Shown here: positions 54,192 to 63,783 of the stretch, in pieces
Numbering within the stretch: position 1 is the first letter of the stretch
Layout of the letters: every line of letters starts with the position of its first letter
NCBI GenBank assembly: GCA_004557905.1
Contig: SFFH01000002.1
Coordinates: 4,555 to 68,554, forward strand
Reading direction: 5' to 3'
Length of the DNA stretch: 64,000 nt
Source: Clostridiales bacterium
Lineage (GTDB): Bacteria > Bacillota > Clostridia > Christensenellales > Aristaeellaceae
Program-made: the position numbers and the translations under genes
The notes under the pieces: generated by a model
What the model was told of the DNA's origin: nothing
Databases searched by the model: none
Seen by the model: only the letters and a program-made list of their open reading frames with translations

Positions 54192-54203
54192 TTATGCTAT
54201 CAT
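54175..54203 (+). promoter_or_regulatory. Promoter of the M20-amidohydrolase operon
   Basis: TTGAAC (54175-54180), 17 bases, TATCAT (54198-54203). Each of the two opposed promoters places its -35 within the other's spacer. Confidence 0.65.
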
Positions 54204-54247
54204 CAAACCATCCATTTCAGATGGAAAACGACGGGAGATGAGCCAAT

Positions 54248-55512
54248 ATGAATACAGAAATCATTCGGCGAAGCGAAGCGCTTGCACCCTGGCTGACGGA
54301 GATCCGGCGCAGCATTCACCGCTTCCCGGAGACGGGCTGGCTGGAGATGCGCACCAGCGCGCTGATCGCCAAAGCGCTGACGGAGATGGGCTATGAGGTA
54401 ATCACGGGCCGCGCGGCCTGCGCCGAGGCGGCGCGCATGGGCGTGCCGGACGAGAAGACGACGCAGGCGCACCTTGCGCGCGTGCTCGCCTATGGCTGCG
54501 AGGAGGCGTACCTGACGGACGACATGCGCGAGGGCTTCACCGGCGTGGTGGGCGTGCTGCGCTGCGGCGACGGCCCGACGGTGGCCATGCGCTTTGACAT
54601 TGACGCGCTGGGCATGCAGGAGTGCCCGGAGGACGCGCACCGGCCGGCGCGCGAGGGCTTTGCCAGTGTGAACCGCGGCATGATGCACGCCTGCGGCCAC
54701 GACGCGCATGCGGCGATCGGCCTGGGCGTAGCAAAGGTGCTCTCTGAGATGAAGGATCAGCTGCACGGCACGGTCAAGCTGCTGTTCCAGCCGGGCGAGG
54801 AGGGTGCGCGCGGCGCGAAGGCCATGGTGGCGGCGGGGCACCTCGACGACGTGGACGTGTTCCTCGGTGCGCACGTCGCGCCGACGGAGAGCCTCGATGA
54901 CGGCGACGTGACCCCGGGCACCTACGGCTCGCTGGCGACGACCAAGTACGACGTGACCTTCCGCGGGCTGGCCTCGCACGCGGGCGGTTTCCCGGAAAAG
55001 GGCAGAAACGCGCTGCTGGCGGCGGCCTCCGCCGTGCTGGCGCTGCACGCGATTCCGCGCCACAGCGCGGGCGAGAGCCGCATCAACGTCGGCACGCTGC
55101 ACGCTGGCACAGGCCGCAACGTCATCCCGGACGAGGCGGTGATGCAGCTGGAGGTGCGCGGCGAGACGACGGAGATCAACAGCTTCATGGCGGCCGCCGC
55201 AGAGGACGTGTGCCGGGGCGCGGCGGCGATGCAGGGCTGCACCGTGGAGATGAAGAAGATGGGCGAGGCCGAGGGCCAGCACAGCGACGCGGCGCTGATC
55301 GCACGCATCGGCGACGTGGTGCGCCGCGATCTGCCGCATCTGACGGTCAGCAGCGTGGAGAACGCCAAAAACTGGGGCAGCGAGGACATCTCCGTGATGA
55401 TGAACCGCGTGCAGGCGCGCGGCGGCCTGGCCACCTACATGCGCTGGACGAGCGCGTGCTGGTCACAGGCGTTCAGGTGTTCTGCGCGGCGGCGATGGAT
55501 TTCCTGAGGTGA
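54248..55512 (+). pseudogene. AbgA-like M20 amidohydrolase with an internal gap and frame change near its C-terminus
   Basis: Starts at ATG 54248 (GGGAGATGAG upstream). Features of p-aminobenzoyl-glutamate hydrolase subunit A are clear: SIHRFPETGWLEMRTSALIA, GFTGVVGVLRCGDGPTVAMR, FDIDALGMQE, GMMHACGHDAHAAIGLG, QPGEEGARGAKAMV, and GSEDISVMMNRVQARGGLAT. After ATYMR (about 55443) the frame changes: the expected ending continues in another frame as LDERVLVTGVQVFCAAAMDF to a stop at 55512, and the conserved block with the late metal-binding His (usually near GHHxxxFDFDE) is absent. As written the open frame runs to 55507 with an abnormal tail. True pseudogene or sequence error cannot be told here. 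Confidence 0.75.
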
Positions 55513-55517
55513 ATGCG

Positions 55518-56790
55518 ATGACGACGCTGTTTGAACACGCGTGGATCCTGACGATGGACGACGCGTTTGCCGAGCACAGGGACGGTTGGCTGCTTGTGCA
55601 GGGCGATACGATTGCGGCGCTGGGCAGCGGCGCATATACGGGCGATGCCCCCATCGACGAGCGGATCGACTGCCGCGGCGGTATTCTGCTGCCGGGCTTT
55701 CGACTGCCCGGACCGCCTGCGCCGCTTCCTGTTCCCGCTGGAAAACGAGGCGATGACCCCGGAGCTGGTGTACCTGGGCGCAAAGTACGGCATCGCGGAG
55801 ATGCTGCTCGCCGGCGTGACGACGTTCCTGGACATGTACTACTTTGAGGACGAGGTGGCGCGCGCGTGCCGGGAGACGGGCATGCGCGGGTATCTGGGCG
55901 AGACGATTATCGGCCAGACGACCTGCGACAGCCCGGATACGCCCTACGGCGGCTTTGACATCGCGGAGGCGATGTTTGCGCGCTACAGGGGCTGCGACCT
56001 TGTGCGCCCGATTGTCGCGCCGCACGGCACGACCACGCTGGACGTGGACGCGCTGCGCCGCTGCTATGAGATGGCGCTGCGCCATGACGCGCTGATGACG
56101 CTGCACGTCAGCGAGATGGAATATGAGATGAAACATTTCGCCGACATGGGCATGACGCCGATGCAGTTCCTTGACGGCATCGGCGCGGCGGATACGCACC
56201 TGCTGGCGGCACACTGCATCCACCTGACGCCGGAGGACATCACGCTGATGGCGCGGCGAGGTGTGCGCGTAGCGCACTGCATCGGCAGCAACACCAAGGC
56301 AGGCAAGGGCGTTGCGCCGGTCGCCCAGCTGCGCGCAGCGGGCGTGGCGGTGGGGCTGGGCACGGACGGCCCGTCCTCCGGCAACACGCTGAGCATGTTC
56401 GACCAGATGCGCCTGTTTGCCGTCTGCCACAAGACGGCCAATCACGACCGCAGCCTGTTCCCGGCCCGCGAGATCGTGGCGATGGCTACGCGCGGCGGCG
56501 CACAGGCGCTGGGCGCGCAGGAGGAATTCGGGCAGCTCAGGCCCGGCATGCGCGCGGACATCGTGCTGGTAGAGACGGGGAGCGTCAACATGTTCCCGGT
56601 GTACAACCCGTACTCCGCGCTGGTGTACAGCGCGAACGCCTCCAATGTGGAGGCCGTGATGGCCGGCGGCGTGCTGCGGGTGAGGGACAAGCATCTTACA
56701 CAGATCGATCTGCCCGCGCTCAGGGCGCAGCTTCTGGAGGCGATGGGGCCGTTTGCGGCCAGCGCGGCGCAGTACGCGGACATCATCTGA
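55518..56790 (+). pseudogene. Metal-dependent amidohydrolase (SsnA/TrzA-type) lacking its HxH block, frame-broken
   Basis: Translation starts at ATG 55518 (GAGGTGA upstream): MTTLFEHAWILTMDDAFAEH through CRGGILLPGF. Right after LLPGF (about 55701) the family should read I/V-N-x-H-x-H (first metal ligands); instead the sequence jumps and continues in another frame as DCPDRLRRFLFPLENEAMTP and stays open to 56790. The rest is intact: VTTFLDMYYFEDEV, LAAHCIHLTPEDI, RVAHCIGSNTKAGKG, and VGLGTDGPSSGNTLSMFDQM. About 20 residues seem missing. Intact relatives deaminate or dechlorinate purines and other N-heterocycles. Without HxH the encoded product would be inactive. Confidence 0.75.
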
Positions 56791-56899
56791 CGCGGCGGAC
56801 CGCAGGTGGGAAGGCCGGGGAAGAAGACACATGCATCTGTGAATATTTGTCAGAACAGTTTGAAAATGTTTGGATGGAACGTATAGACAAAATGCAGAC

Positions 56900-56965
56900 T
56901 GTAAACGATTTAACTATAAAAATGATGCGTTTATTGTTGACAAATGCAGAGAGTCGTCCTATAAT
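56900..56965 (+). promoter_or_regulatory. Full-consensus promoter and possible operator before the RbsB-type gene
   Basis: TTGACA (56937-56942), exactly 17 bases, TATAAT (56960-56965). Upstream, TGTAAACGATTTAA (56900-56913) resembles LacI/CcpA-type operators, though imperfectly. The untranslated leader before ATG 57059 is about 90 bases. Confidence 0.78.
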
Positions 56966-57058
56966 AACTATATGTTTGAAACTGGTATGCGGTTTCCCCG
57001 GACAAATGCCTCAAACTCCCCGGAATGGGAGTAAAAAATAGAAGGAGGTTTTCCCACT

Positions 57059-57970
57059 ATGAAGAAGATCCTTGTTATCGCGCTGGCTCTGGTCATGATC
57101 ATGAGCTGCACCGCCCTGGCGGAAGGCAACAAGATCGGCTACACCTGCATGGACGGCACCAACCCGTTCTTCGTGACCCTCGAGGCCTCGATCCGCGAGG
57201 TTGTGGAGGCCCACGGCGACCAGCTGATCTCCCTGGATCCCCAGAACAGCAACGAGAAGCAGATTTCCCAGATCGAGGACCTGATCTCCCAGGGCATCGT
57301 CGCGATGTTCGTCAACCCCGTTGACCGTGACGGCATCATCGCGGGCCTGGACAAGCTGAAGGAAGCCGGCATCCCGATGTTCGGCTTTGACACCGAGGTG
57401 GCCGACATGTCTTACCTCGTGTCCTACGCGGGCTCCGATAACTACAACGCAGGTTTCGTCTGCGGCGAGGACCTCGTGGCCAAGTGCCCCGAGGGCGGCA
57501 ACATCATCGTCCTGGACAGCCCGACCATGCAGTCCGTCGTGGACCGCACCGACGGCTTCCTGGCTGCGATTGAAGGCAAGGGCTTTACCGTGGTTTCCCA
57601 GATCGATTGCATGGGCAACCAGGAGCAGGGCAACCTGAACGGCACCGACGCGCTGACTGCGCATCCGGACGCCGTGGCCATCTTCGGCGGCAACGACCCG
57701 ACGGCTCTGGGCGCGTATGCGGCGGCTGAGGCGGCCGGCTCCAAGGCGCTGATCTACGGCGTTGACGGCTCCCCGGACATCAAGGCCCTGATCGCGGACG
57801 GCAAGGTCACCGGCACGGGCGCGCAGTCCCCGATGTCCATCGGCAAGACCATCGCCGAGGTGTACTACAAGGTTGAGGCCGGCGAGACCGTCGAGGCCCG
57901 CTACCCGATCCCGACCTTCATGATCAACGCTGACAACGTCGCCGAGTTCGGCACCGACGGCTGGCAGTAA
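57059..57970 (+). CDS. Ribose/galactose-type sugar ABC transporter substrate-binding protein (RbsB family)
   Basis: 303 aa, ATG 57059 with GAAGGAGG upstream. Signal peptide ending CTALA-E. Periplasmic-binding-protein class 1 pattern: KIGYTCMDGTNPFFVTLEAS, QISQIEDLISQGIVAMFVNP (residues about 76-95), IPMFGFDTEV, VDRTDGFLAAIEGKGF, DAVAIFGGNDPTALGAYAAA, and YGVDGSPDIKALIADGKVTG. It delivers a monosaccharide or related ligand to the RbsA/RbsC-type components downstream. Confidence 0.93.
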   Translation: MKKILVIALALVMIMSCTALAEGNKIGYTCMDGTNPFFVTLEASIREVVEAHGDQLISLDPQNSNEKQISQIEDLISQGIVAMFVNPVDRDGIIAGLDKLKEAGIPMFGFDTEVADMSYLVSYAGSDNYNAGFVCGEDLVAKCPEGGNIIVLDSPTMQSVVDRTDGFLAAIEGKGFTVVSQIDCMGNQEQGNLNGTDALTAHPDAVAIFGGNDPTALGAYAAAEAAGSKALIYGVDGSPDIKALIADGKVTGTGAQSPMSIGKTIAEVYYKVEAGETVEARYPIPTFMINADNVAEFGTDGWQ

Positions 57971-58226
57971 TCAATTGAATCATCTGACTGGCTGCTGATT
58001 CAGCCTGACGCAATGCTCCGAATGCCGGCGTTTCTCCGGAAGCGCCGGCATTCGGCCAATCATGAGGCGGCTTTGTTCTTTCGGGCAAAGCCCCTTTTCT
58101 GGGCTTATGGGAAATTGCGCCCAAATCGTGCAGCGAGCGCCGGGCAACCTGATGCTGTCGGGCTGTTCGGAAGAGGGAACGGGCACGGCCCGGTGTTCCA
58201 CAAAGAAGAAACGGTGGTGAAACTCA
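57971..58226 (+). other. Intergenic region with a 13-bp stem-loop between binding protein and ATPase
   Basis: CCGAATGCCGGCG (58018-58030) and CGCCGGCATTCGG (58043-58055) are perfect 13-base arms around a 12-base loop with no following T run. It may be a processing or 3'-stability hairpin. No gene is supported in the remaining 170 bases. Confidence 0.65.
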
Positions 58227-59747
58227 GTGAGCGAAAACCTGCTCGAAATGAAAAACATCTGCAAATCATTTCCGGGCGTCAAGGCGCTGCAGCATGTGGA
58301 TTTTAAGCTCAAGGCAGGCGAGATCCACGCGCTGCTGGGCGAAAACGGCGCCGGCAAATCCACGCTGATCAAGGTGCTCGGCGGCATTTATCACCCGGAG
58401 GAGGGGCAGATCTTTATTGACGGCAAGGAGGTTGCCATCACGGACGTCAACTCCGCGCGCGATCACGGCATCTCCATCATCCACCAGGAGCTGGTGCTGG
58501 TGCCGTACATGACCGTCGCGGAGAATATCTTCCTGGGCCGTGAGCCCAAGGGAAAGTTCGGCGTGGACTTTGCGCTCATGCGCAGGCGCGCCCAGGAGAT
58601 GCTGGATCAGTTTGACCTGGGCATCGACGCGGACACGCTGGTGGCCAATCTGAGCATCGCGCAGCAGCAGATGGTGGAAATCGTCAAGGCGATCTCCTTC
58701 AACTGCCGCATCCTGGTCATGGACGAGCCGACCTCCTCCATCTCGGACAAGGAGATCAGCGCGCTGTTTGAGATCATGCGCAACCTGGCCCGCCAGAACG
58801 TCGGCATCATCTACATCTCCCACAAGATGAGCGAGCTGAACGAGGTCTGCGACCGCGTGACCGTCCTGCGCGACGGCACCTATGTGGGCACCTGCGAGGT
58901 GGCGACCACGCCCAAGGATGACCTCATCGCCATGATGGTCGGCCGCGAGCTGGACCAGTACTACACCCGCGATCATGTGAAGTCCGACGAAGTGGTGTTC
59001 AAGTGCGTGGATATCGACGACGGCAAGAAGAAGCACAAGCGCGTGGATCACGTCAGCTTCGAGATTCACAAGGGCGAAATCGTCGGCTTCGCCGGCCTCG
59101 TCGGCGCGGGCCGCAGCGAGACGATGCAGTGCATCTTTGGCCTGATCCCCGGCTCCACGGGCGAAATCTTCATCGACGGGCAGAAGGTTCAGATCAGCAG
59201 CGCCGTGGACGCCATGAAGCACGGCATCGCCATGGTGCCCGAAAACCGCAAGGTGGAGGGCCTGTACCATCAGCAGAGCGTGCGCTTCAATTCGACCATC
59301 GAGGTGCTCGAGCAGTTCATCAGCAAGCTGCGCGTGAACGAAAAGCGCGAGGCGGAGATTACGCAGGAGTTCATCGACAAGATGAGCACCAAGACCCCCA
59401 GCCATGAGCAAACCGTGACCCACCTCTCCGGCGGCAACCAGCAGAAGGTCATGATCGGCCGCTGGCTGGCCACATCGCCGAAGATCCTGATTCTGGATGA
59501 GCCGACCCGAGGCGTCGACGTCGGCGCGAAGGCGGAAATCTATGAGATCATGAACGAGCTGACCAAGCAGGGCGTCTCCATCATCATGATTTCCTCCGAG
59601 CTGCCCGAGATCATCAACATGAGCGACCGCGTGTACGTCATGTACGACGGCAGAGTGACCGGCTGCATCTCCTACGACGAGGAGCTCAGCCAGGAAGCCA
59701 TCATGAAGCTCGCCACGCAAGAATCAGCAGGAGGGAAAACCGTATGA
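58227..59747 (+). CDS. Sugar ABC transporter ATPase (RbsA/MglA type)
   Basis: 506 aa from GTG 58227. Two ABC domains: first with Walker A GENGAGKST near residue 38, signature NLSIAQQQMVEIVKA, Walker B ILVMDEPTSS; second opening SFEIHKGEIVGFAGLVGAGR near 285 (degenerate Walker A), signature LSGGNQQKVMIGRWL, and ILILDEPTRGVDVGAKAEIY. This double-domain layout is typical of monosaccharide importers. It overlaps the permease start by 4 bases. Confidence 0.94.
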   Translation: MSENLLEMKNICKSFPGVKALQHVDFKLKAGEIHALLGENGAGKSTLIKVLGGIYHPEEGQIFIDGKEVAITDVNSARDHGISIIHQELVLVPYMTVAENIFLGREPKGKFGVDFALMRRRAQEMLDQFDLGIDADTLVANLSIAQQQMVEIVKAISFNCRILVMDEPTSSISDKEISALFEIMRNLARQNVGIIYISHKMSELNEVCDRVTVLRDGTYVGTCEVATTPKDDLIAMMVGRELDQYYTRDHVKSDEVVFKCVDIDDGKKKHKRVDHVSFEIHKGEIVGFAGLVGAGRSETMQCIFGLIPGSTGEIFIDGQKVQISSAVDAMKHGIAMVPENRKVEGLYHQQSVRFNSTIEVLEQFISKLRVNEKREAEITQEFIDKMSTKTPSHEQTVTHLSGGNQQKVMIGRWLATSPKILILDEPTRGVDVGAKAEIYEIMNELTKQGVSIIMISSELPEIINMSDRVYVMYDGRVTGCISYDEELSQEAIMKLATQESAGGKTV

Positions 59748-60700
59748 AAGCAGTAAAGCGTTACCTGAAGGACAATCTGGGCATTCTGATCGCGCTGGCC
59801 GCCATGATCCTGTTCCTGTGCGTCTGGCCCGCGACCGCGAAGACCTTCCCCACCAAGACCAACCTGTTCAACCTGCTGCGCCAGAGCTCCACGAACCTGA
59901 TGCTGGCCTGCGGCATGACCATGGTCATCATCCTGGGCGGCATCGACCTGTCCGTCGGCTCCATCATCGCCATGTCCGGCTGCTTCGCGGCGGGCGCGGT
60001 CGTCTGGGGCGGCATGCCTGAGATCGTCGGCCTGACGCTCGGCGTGCTCTCCGGCCTGATGTTCGGCCTGTTCAACGGCGCGGTGATCGCCTGGACCAAC
60101 ATCCCGCCGTTCATCGTCACCCTGGCCTCCATGAACCTGGCCAAGGGCATCGCCTACGTCTTCTCCGGCGGCAAGCCGATCCGCTGCATGACGGACGCCT
60201 GGAAGTTCCTGGGCGCGGGCTATGTGCTCGGCATTCCCACGCCGGTGTGGACGATGTTCATCGTGTTCTTCCTCTGCGTGATCTTCCTGAACCGCACCCG
60301 CATCGGCCGCCACATCTACGCGGTCGGCGGCAACAGCACGGCGGCGAAGTTCTCGGGCATCAGCACCGCGAAGGTCAAGTTCACCGTCTTCGCCATCAGC
60401 GGCACGCTGGCCGGCCTGGCGGGCGTGACCATCGCTTCCCGCCTGTACTCCGGCACCTGTACCTCCGGCAACGCGGCCGAGATGGACGCCATCGCGGCGG
60501 TCGTCATCGGCGGCACCTCCATGTCCGGCGGCTCCGGCAAGCTGGGCGGCACGCTGATCGGCGCGCTGATCATCGGCATCCTGAACAACGGCCTGAACCT
60601 GATGGGCGTCAACTCCGACTGGCAGTACATCATCAAGGGCATCGTCATCCTGGGCGCGGTGTACGTGGACTACCTGCGCACCCAGAAGAAGGCCAAGTAA
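59744..60700 (+). CDS. Sugar ABC transporter permease (RbsC type)
   Basis: 318 aa, ATG overlapping the ATPase stop (ATGA at 59744). About ten TM helices. RbsC marks: LMLACGMTMVIILGGIDLSV then GSIIAMSGCFAA near residue 50-75, NIPPFIVTLASMNLAKGIAY near 120, and RIGRHIYAVGGNSTAAKFSG near 187. Completes the RbsB/A/C-type importer. Confidence 0.94.
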   Translation: MKAVKRYLKDNLGILIALAAMILFLCVWPATAKTFPTKTNLFNLLRQSSTNLMLACGMTMVIILGGIDLSVGSIIAMSGCFAAGAVVWGGMPEIVGLTLGVLSGLMFGLFNGAVIAWTNIPPFIVTLASMNLAKGIAYVFSGGKPIRCMTDAWKFLGAGYVLGIPTPVWTMFIVFFLCVIFLNRTRIGRHIYAVGGNSTAAKFSGISTAKVKFTVFAISGTLAGLAGVTIASRLYSGTCTSGNAAEMDAIAAVVIGGTSMSGGSGKLGGTLIGALIIGILNNGLNLMGVNSDWQYIIKGIVILGAVYVDYLRTQKKAK

Positions 60701-60733
60701 TCGGGCTTGAGCTGAACAATCACACAGACTTTT

Positions 60734-60780
60734 CCCGGCGCCGGCGTGAGCAGAAAACGCCCCGGCGCCGGTTTTGCTTT
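60734..60780 (+). terminator. Intrinsic terminator of the RbsBAC-type operon
   Basis: The arms CCGGCGCCGG (60735-60744) and CCGGCGCCGG (60762-60771) pair across a loop and are followed by TTTTGCTTT. Confidence 0.75.
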
Positions 60781-60805
60781 GGCGAAAAACGCGAAGAGGA
60801 ACTGC

Positions 60806-60819
60806 TGGAAAGCGCTTCC
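60806..60819 (+). promoter_or_regulatory. LacI/CcpA-type operator candidate
   Basis: TGGAAAGCGCTTCC with the palindromic core AAGCGCTT lies just upstream of the -35 of the next promoter. It resembles catabolite-responsive or LacI-family operators. Confidence 0.5.
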
Positions 60820-60825
60820 GTTTGG

Positions 60826-60854
60826 TTGACGTTGTCACGCATCTATGCTAAAAT
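60826..60854 (+). promoter_or_regulatory. Promoter of the PotABCD/Fbp-like importer operon
   Basis: TTGACG (60826-60831), 17 bases, TAAAAT (60849-60854) with an extended TATGC motif before the -10. Confidence 0.75.
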
Positions 60855-60903
60855 ATATTGTCACAAGACCGAACATTTTTGCGTGGAAGGGAATGAACTG
60901 CCG

Positions 60904-61734
60904 GTGAGCCGCAAAAAGAACGCCGTCTGGCTGCTTCTGATTCTGCCGGGAACGCTGTTTGTGATCCTGTTTATGCTGGTTCCGCTGTTCTCGCTCTGTC
61001 TGACCTCGTTTTTTCCGGAGCAGTCCTTTTCGCTTTCCTCCTATTTCAGGCTCTTTGGGGACGCGTACTTTCAGCAGACGTTCATGCGCTCCATCCGCCT
61101 GAGCCTGCTGTCCACGCTCATGTGCGCGCTGCTGGGCTATCCCACCGCGTACTACATCAGCAAATTCTCGCGCCACAAGGGCATGATGATGGCCTTCGCG
61201 GTGTTCCCGATGTTCACCAGCCCGGTCGTGCGCTCCTTCTCCTGGATGGTCATCCTGGGCAAGCGCGGCATCGTGAACAGCTTCCTGGTGTGGAGCGGCC
61301 TGTTCGCCAAGCCGCAGGACCTGCTGTACAACGAGTTCTCCATGACGGTCGGCTTTGTGCAGCTGTTCCTGCCGCAGATGATCCTCTCGCTCATCGGCGT
61401 GATGGACAACATCCCGGACGACCTGACGCTGGCCGCCGGCAACCTGGGCGCCACCAAGCTCGGCTCGTTCTTCCACGTCGTGTTCCCGCTGAGCGTCTCC
61501 GGCTTGGTGACCGGCAGCGTGCTCGTGTTCACCGGCTGCATGACGGCGTACACCACGCCGCAGCTGCTGGGCGGCACGGATACCCGCGTGCTCTCCACGA
61601 TGGTCTATCAGTACGCGATGAGCCTGAGAGACTGGACGCAGGCCTCGGTCGTCGCGGTCGTGATGATCGTGGCCACGATGGTCATCTCCAGCGTATTCAA
61701 TTCCGTCAGCCGCAAGATCAACCCGATGGCGTAA
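60904..61734 (+). CDS. PotB-type ABC transporter permease
   Basis: 276 aa from GTG 60904 (GAAGGG upstream). The open frame extends further upstream into the previous operon but that part is not a protein. Six TM helices starting AVWLLLILPGTLFVILFML; the EAA loop is near residue 175-190 (DNIPDDLTLAAGNLGATKLG with SFFHVVFPLSVSG). The class imports polyamines, iron or other small ligands. Its partner permease begins at 63903. Confidence 0.88.
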   Translation: MSRKKNAVWLLLILPGTLFVILFMLVPLFSLCLTSFFPEQSFSLSSYFRLFGDAYFQQTFMRSIRLSLLSTLMCALLGYPTAYYISKFSRHKGMMMAFAVFPMFTSPVVRSFSWMVILGKRGIVNSFLVWSGLFAKPQDLLYNEFSMTVGFVQLFLPQMILSLIGVMDNIPDDLTLAAGNLGATKLGSFFHVVFPLSVSGLVTGSVLVFTGCMTAYTTPQLLGGTDTRVLSTMVYQYAMSLRDWTQASVVAVVMIVATMVISSVFNSVSRKINPMA

Positions 61735-61747
61735 GGAGGACAAACAA

Positions 61748-62709
61748 GTGGCACTGCTCGAACTGAAAAACATCACCGCCGGATACGATCAGAACATCAT
61801 CCTCAAGGATTTTGACCTGAGCGTGGAAAAGGGCGAGTTTGTCTCCCTGCTGGGCTCCTCCGGCTGCGGCAAGACCACCTGCCTGCGCATGATCGCCGGC
61901 TTCTCCGAGCCGATGGCGGGCCAGATCATCTTTAACGGTCAGGACTACACGAAGGTGCCGCTGCACAAGCGCAACTTCGGCTTTGTGTTCCAGAGCTATG
62001 CGCTCTTCCCGCATCTGACCGTGTTTGACAACGTGGCCTTCGGCCTGAAGATGCGCAAGATGGACAAGGAGACCATCCGAAAAGAAGTCCTGCACATGCT
62101 GAAGGTCGTCGACCTGGAGGGCTTTGAGAGCCGCTATCCGCGCGAGATGTCCGGCGGACAGCGCCAGCGCGTGGCCCTGGCGCGCGCGCTGGTCATCAAG
62201 CCGGATCTGCTGATGTTCGACGAGCCGCTCTCCAACCTCGACGCGAAGCTGCGCGTCAAGATGCGCGTGGAGATCCGCCGCCTGCAGCAGGAGCTGGGCT
62301 TCACCGCCATCTACGTCACGCACGACCAGGAGGAGTGCTTCGCCATCTCCGACAAGGTCGCCATCATGAACAAGGGCGTCATCGAGCAGATGGACACCCC
62401 GAGCGCACCGGCAGCTGCGAGTTCAGGGCAAAGAACGGCGCGAGGATCGTCACAGCGAATGATCACGCAGGCAGCTGCAAGGGCTGCATCCGCCCGGGCG
62501 ATGTCACGGTTCACCCCGCGGGCGCGGATGTGCCCAATGCCATCCAGGGCCGCGTGCTGGTGTCCACCTTCCTGGGCCAGCGCAATCAGCTCAACGTGCA
62601 GACGGACGCGGGCGAGTTCGTCGTGAGCACGGACCAAAATCAGGTTTTCCCCGTGGGCGAGACGGTGACGCTGTCGCTTGCGGCAAACAAAATCATTCTC
62701 ATCGACTGA
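61748..62709 (+). pseudogene. PotA/FbpC-type ABC transporter ATPase with an internal gap and frame change
   Basis: Starts GTG 61748 (TAAGGAGG upstream). Walker A GSSGCGKTT near residue 40, Q-loop FVFQSYALFPHLTVFDNVAF, signature MSGGQRQRVALARAL, Walker B LLMFDEPLSNLDAKLRVKMR, switch His in YVTHDQEECFAISDKVA are all intact. After GVIEQMDTP (about 62401), where relatives read EEIYxxPxxxFVAxFIG, the frame changes: a TOBE-like domain continues in another frame (GSCEFRAKNGARIVTANDHA, IRPGDVTVHPAGADV) to a stop at 62709. Roughly 25-30 residues appear lost. The nucleotide-binding domain could still be made, but the regulatory domain would be garbled. Confidence 0.78.
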
Positions 62710-62730
62710 TCAACCGAGGAGGAAAAGAAA

Positions 62731-63777
62731 ATGAAGAAGATCCTTTCCCTGATCGTGGCGCTCGCGCTGGTCTTCAGCCTGTCCTGCGCCATGGCTGAGG
62801 CCAAGCCCTTCGAGGGCCAGACCCTGACCATTTCCACCTTCAGCTTCAACGCGGAGCTGCTCCAGAAGAACATCTATGATCCGTTCATGGAGCTGACCGG
62901 CTGCACCATCGTGGCCGACGGCGCGAGCAATGCCCAGCGCGTGACCAAGATCGTCGAGTCCCCGGAGGACTACGACGTGGTCATCATCGGCGACATGTTC
63001 GTCAGGCAGCTGATGGACGCGGGCGTCATCGACACCATCGACGCCAGCAAGCTGACCAACCTTGACAGCATCTACGAGTGCGGCCGCGCCCCGATGGGTG
63101 AGGAGTACGGCCCGGCCTACACCTTCAACCGCCTGGGCATCGTCTATGACAGCGCCTACTGCGACGTGGAGATCAAGTCCTTTGCCGACCTGTGGAACCC
63201 GGCGCTTGAGGACAGCATCGCGATCCCGGACATGACCGCCACCACCGGCCCGCTGTTCTACTTCGCCACCGCCGAGACCTTCGGCTACACCCCGGGCGTG
63301 GATGACGAGGCGATCTTCGCCAAGCTCGCCGAGCTCAAGCCGAACGTCGTGAACACCTACACCTCCGCCAACAACACCATCACCATGCTCAACCAGGGCG
63401 AGATCTCCGTGGCCGTGCTGCTGGACTACAGCTACACCACCGCGAAGAACGCGAACCCGGACTACGTCTGGGTCGACCCGATCGAGGGCTCCTTTGCCGG
63501 CTACAACATGCTCAACATCATCAAGGGCACCGAGGTCAAGGATCTGGCGACGGCGTTCATCGACTACTACCTGAGCTACGACGTGCAGCTGGCCGAGGCC
63601 CTGGACGGCGTGGACAGCCCGGTCCGCACCGATATCGTGCTCGAGCCGGAGCAGGCCGCGAACTTCACCTACGGCGCGGACATGGTCAGCAGCCTCAAGC
63701 TGGTGGACTGGGACGTCATCGTGGAGAACCAGGCCAAGTGGATCGAGATGTGGAATTCCACGTTCTCCGTGAAGTAA
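62731..63777 (+). CDS. PotD/Fbp-like ABC transporter substrate-binding protein
   Basis: 348 aa, ATG 62731 with GAGGAGG upstream. Signal peptide ends SCAMA-E. Family 1/PotD-type features: LTISTFSFNAELLQKNIYDP, FMELTGCTIVADGASNAQRV, EDYDVVIIGDMFVRQLMDAG, and a late YNMLNIIKGTEVKDLATAFI segment. No obvious lipobox. The ligand (polyamine, metal complex or organophosphonate) is unclear. It lies between the ATPase and the last permease, unlike the common order, and is followed by two stem-loops. Confidence 0.87.
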   Translation: MKKILSLIVALALVFSLSCAMAEAKPFEGQTLTISTFSFNAELLQKNIYDPFMELTGCTIVADGASNAQRVTKIVESPEDYDVVIIGDMFVRQLMDAGVIDTIDASKLTNLDSIYECGRAPMGEEYGPAYTFNRLGIVYDSAYCDVEIKSFADLWNPALEDSIAIPDMTATTGPLFYFATAETFGYTPGVDDEAIFAKLAELKPNVVNTYTSANNTITMLNQGEISVAVLLDYSYTTAKNANPDYVWVDPIEGSFAGYNMLNIIKGTEVKDLATAFIDYYLSYDVQLAEALDGVDSPVRTDIVLEPEQAANFTYGADMVSSLKLVDWDVIVENQAKWIEMWNSTFSVK

Positions 63778-63783
63778 GTGACG

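Noticed and set aside
60247..60903. A 5' extension of the PotB-like permease
   Set aside because: The frame is a shadow of the RbsC-type gene and crosses a terminator and a promoter; GTG 60904 is the sensible start.
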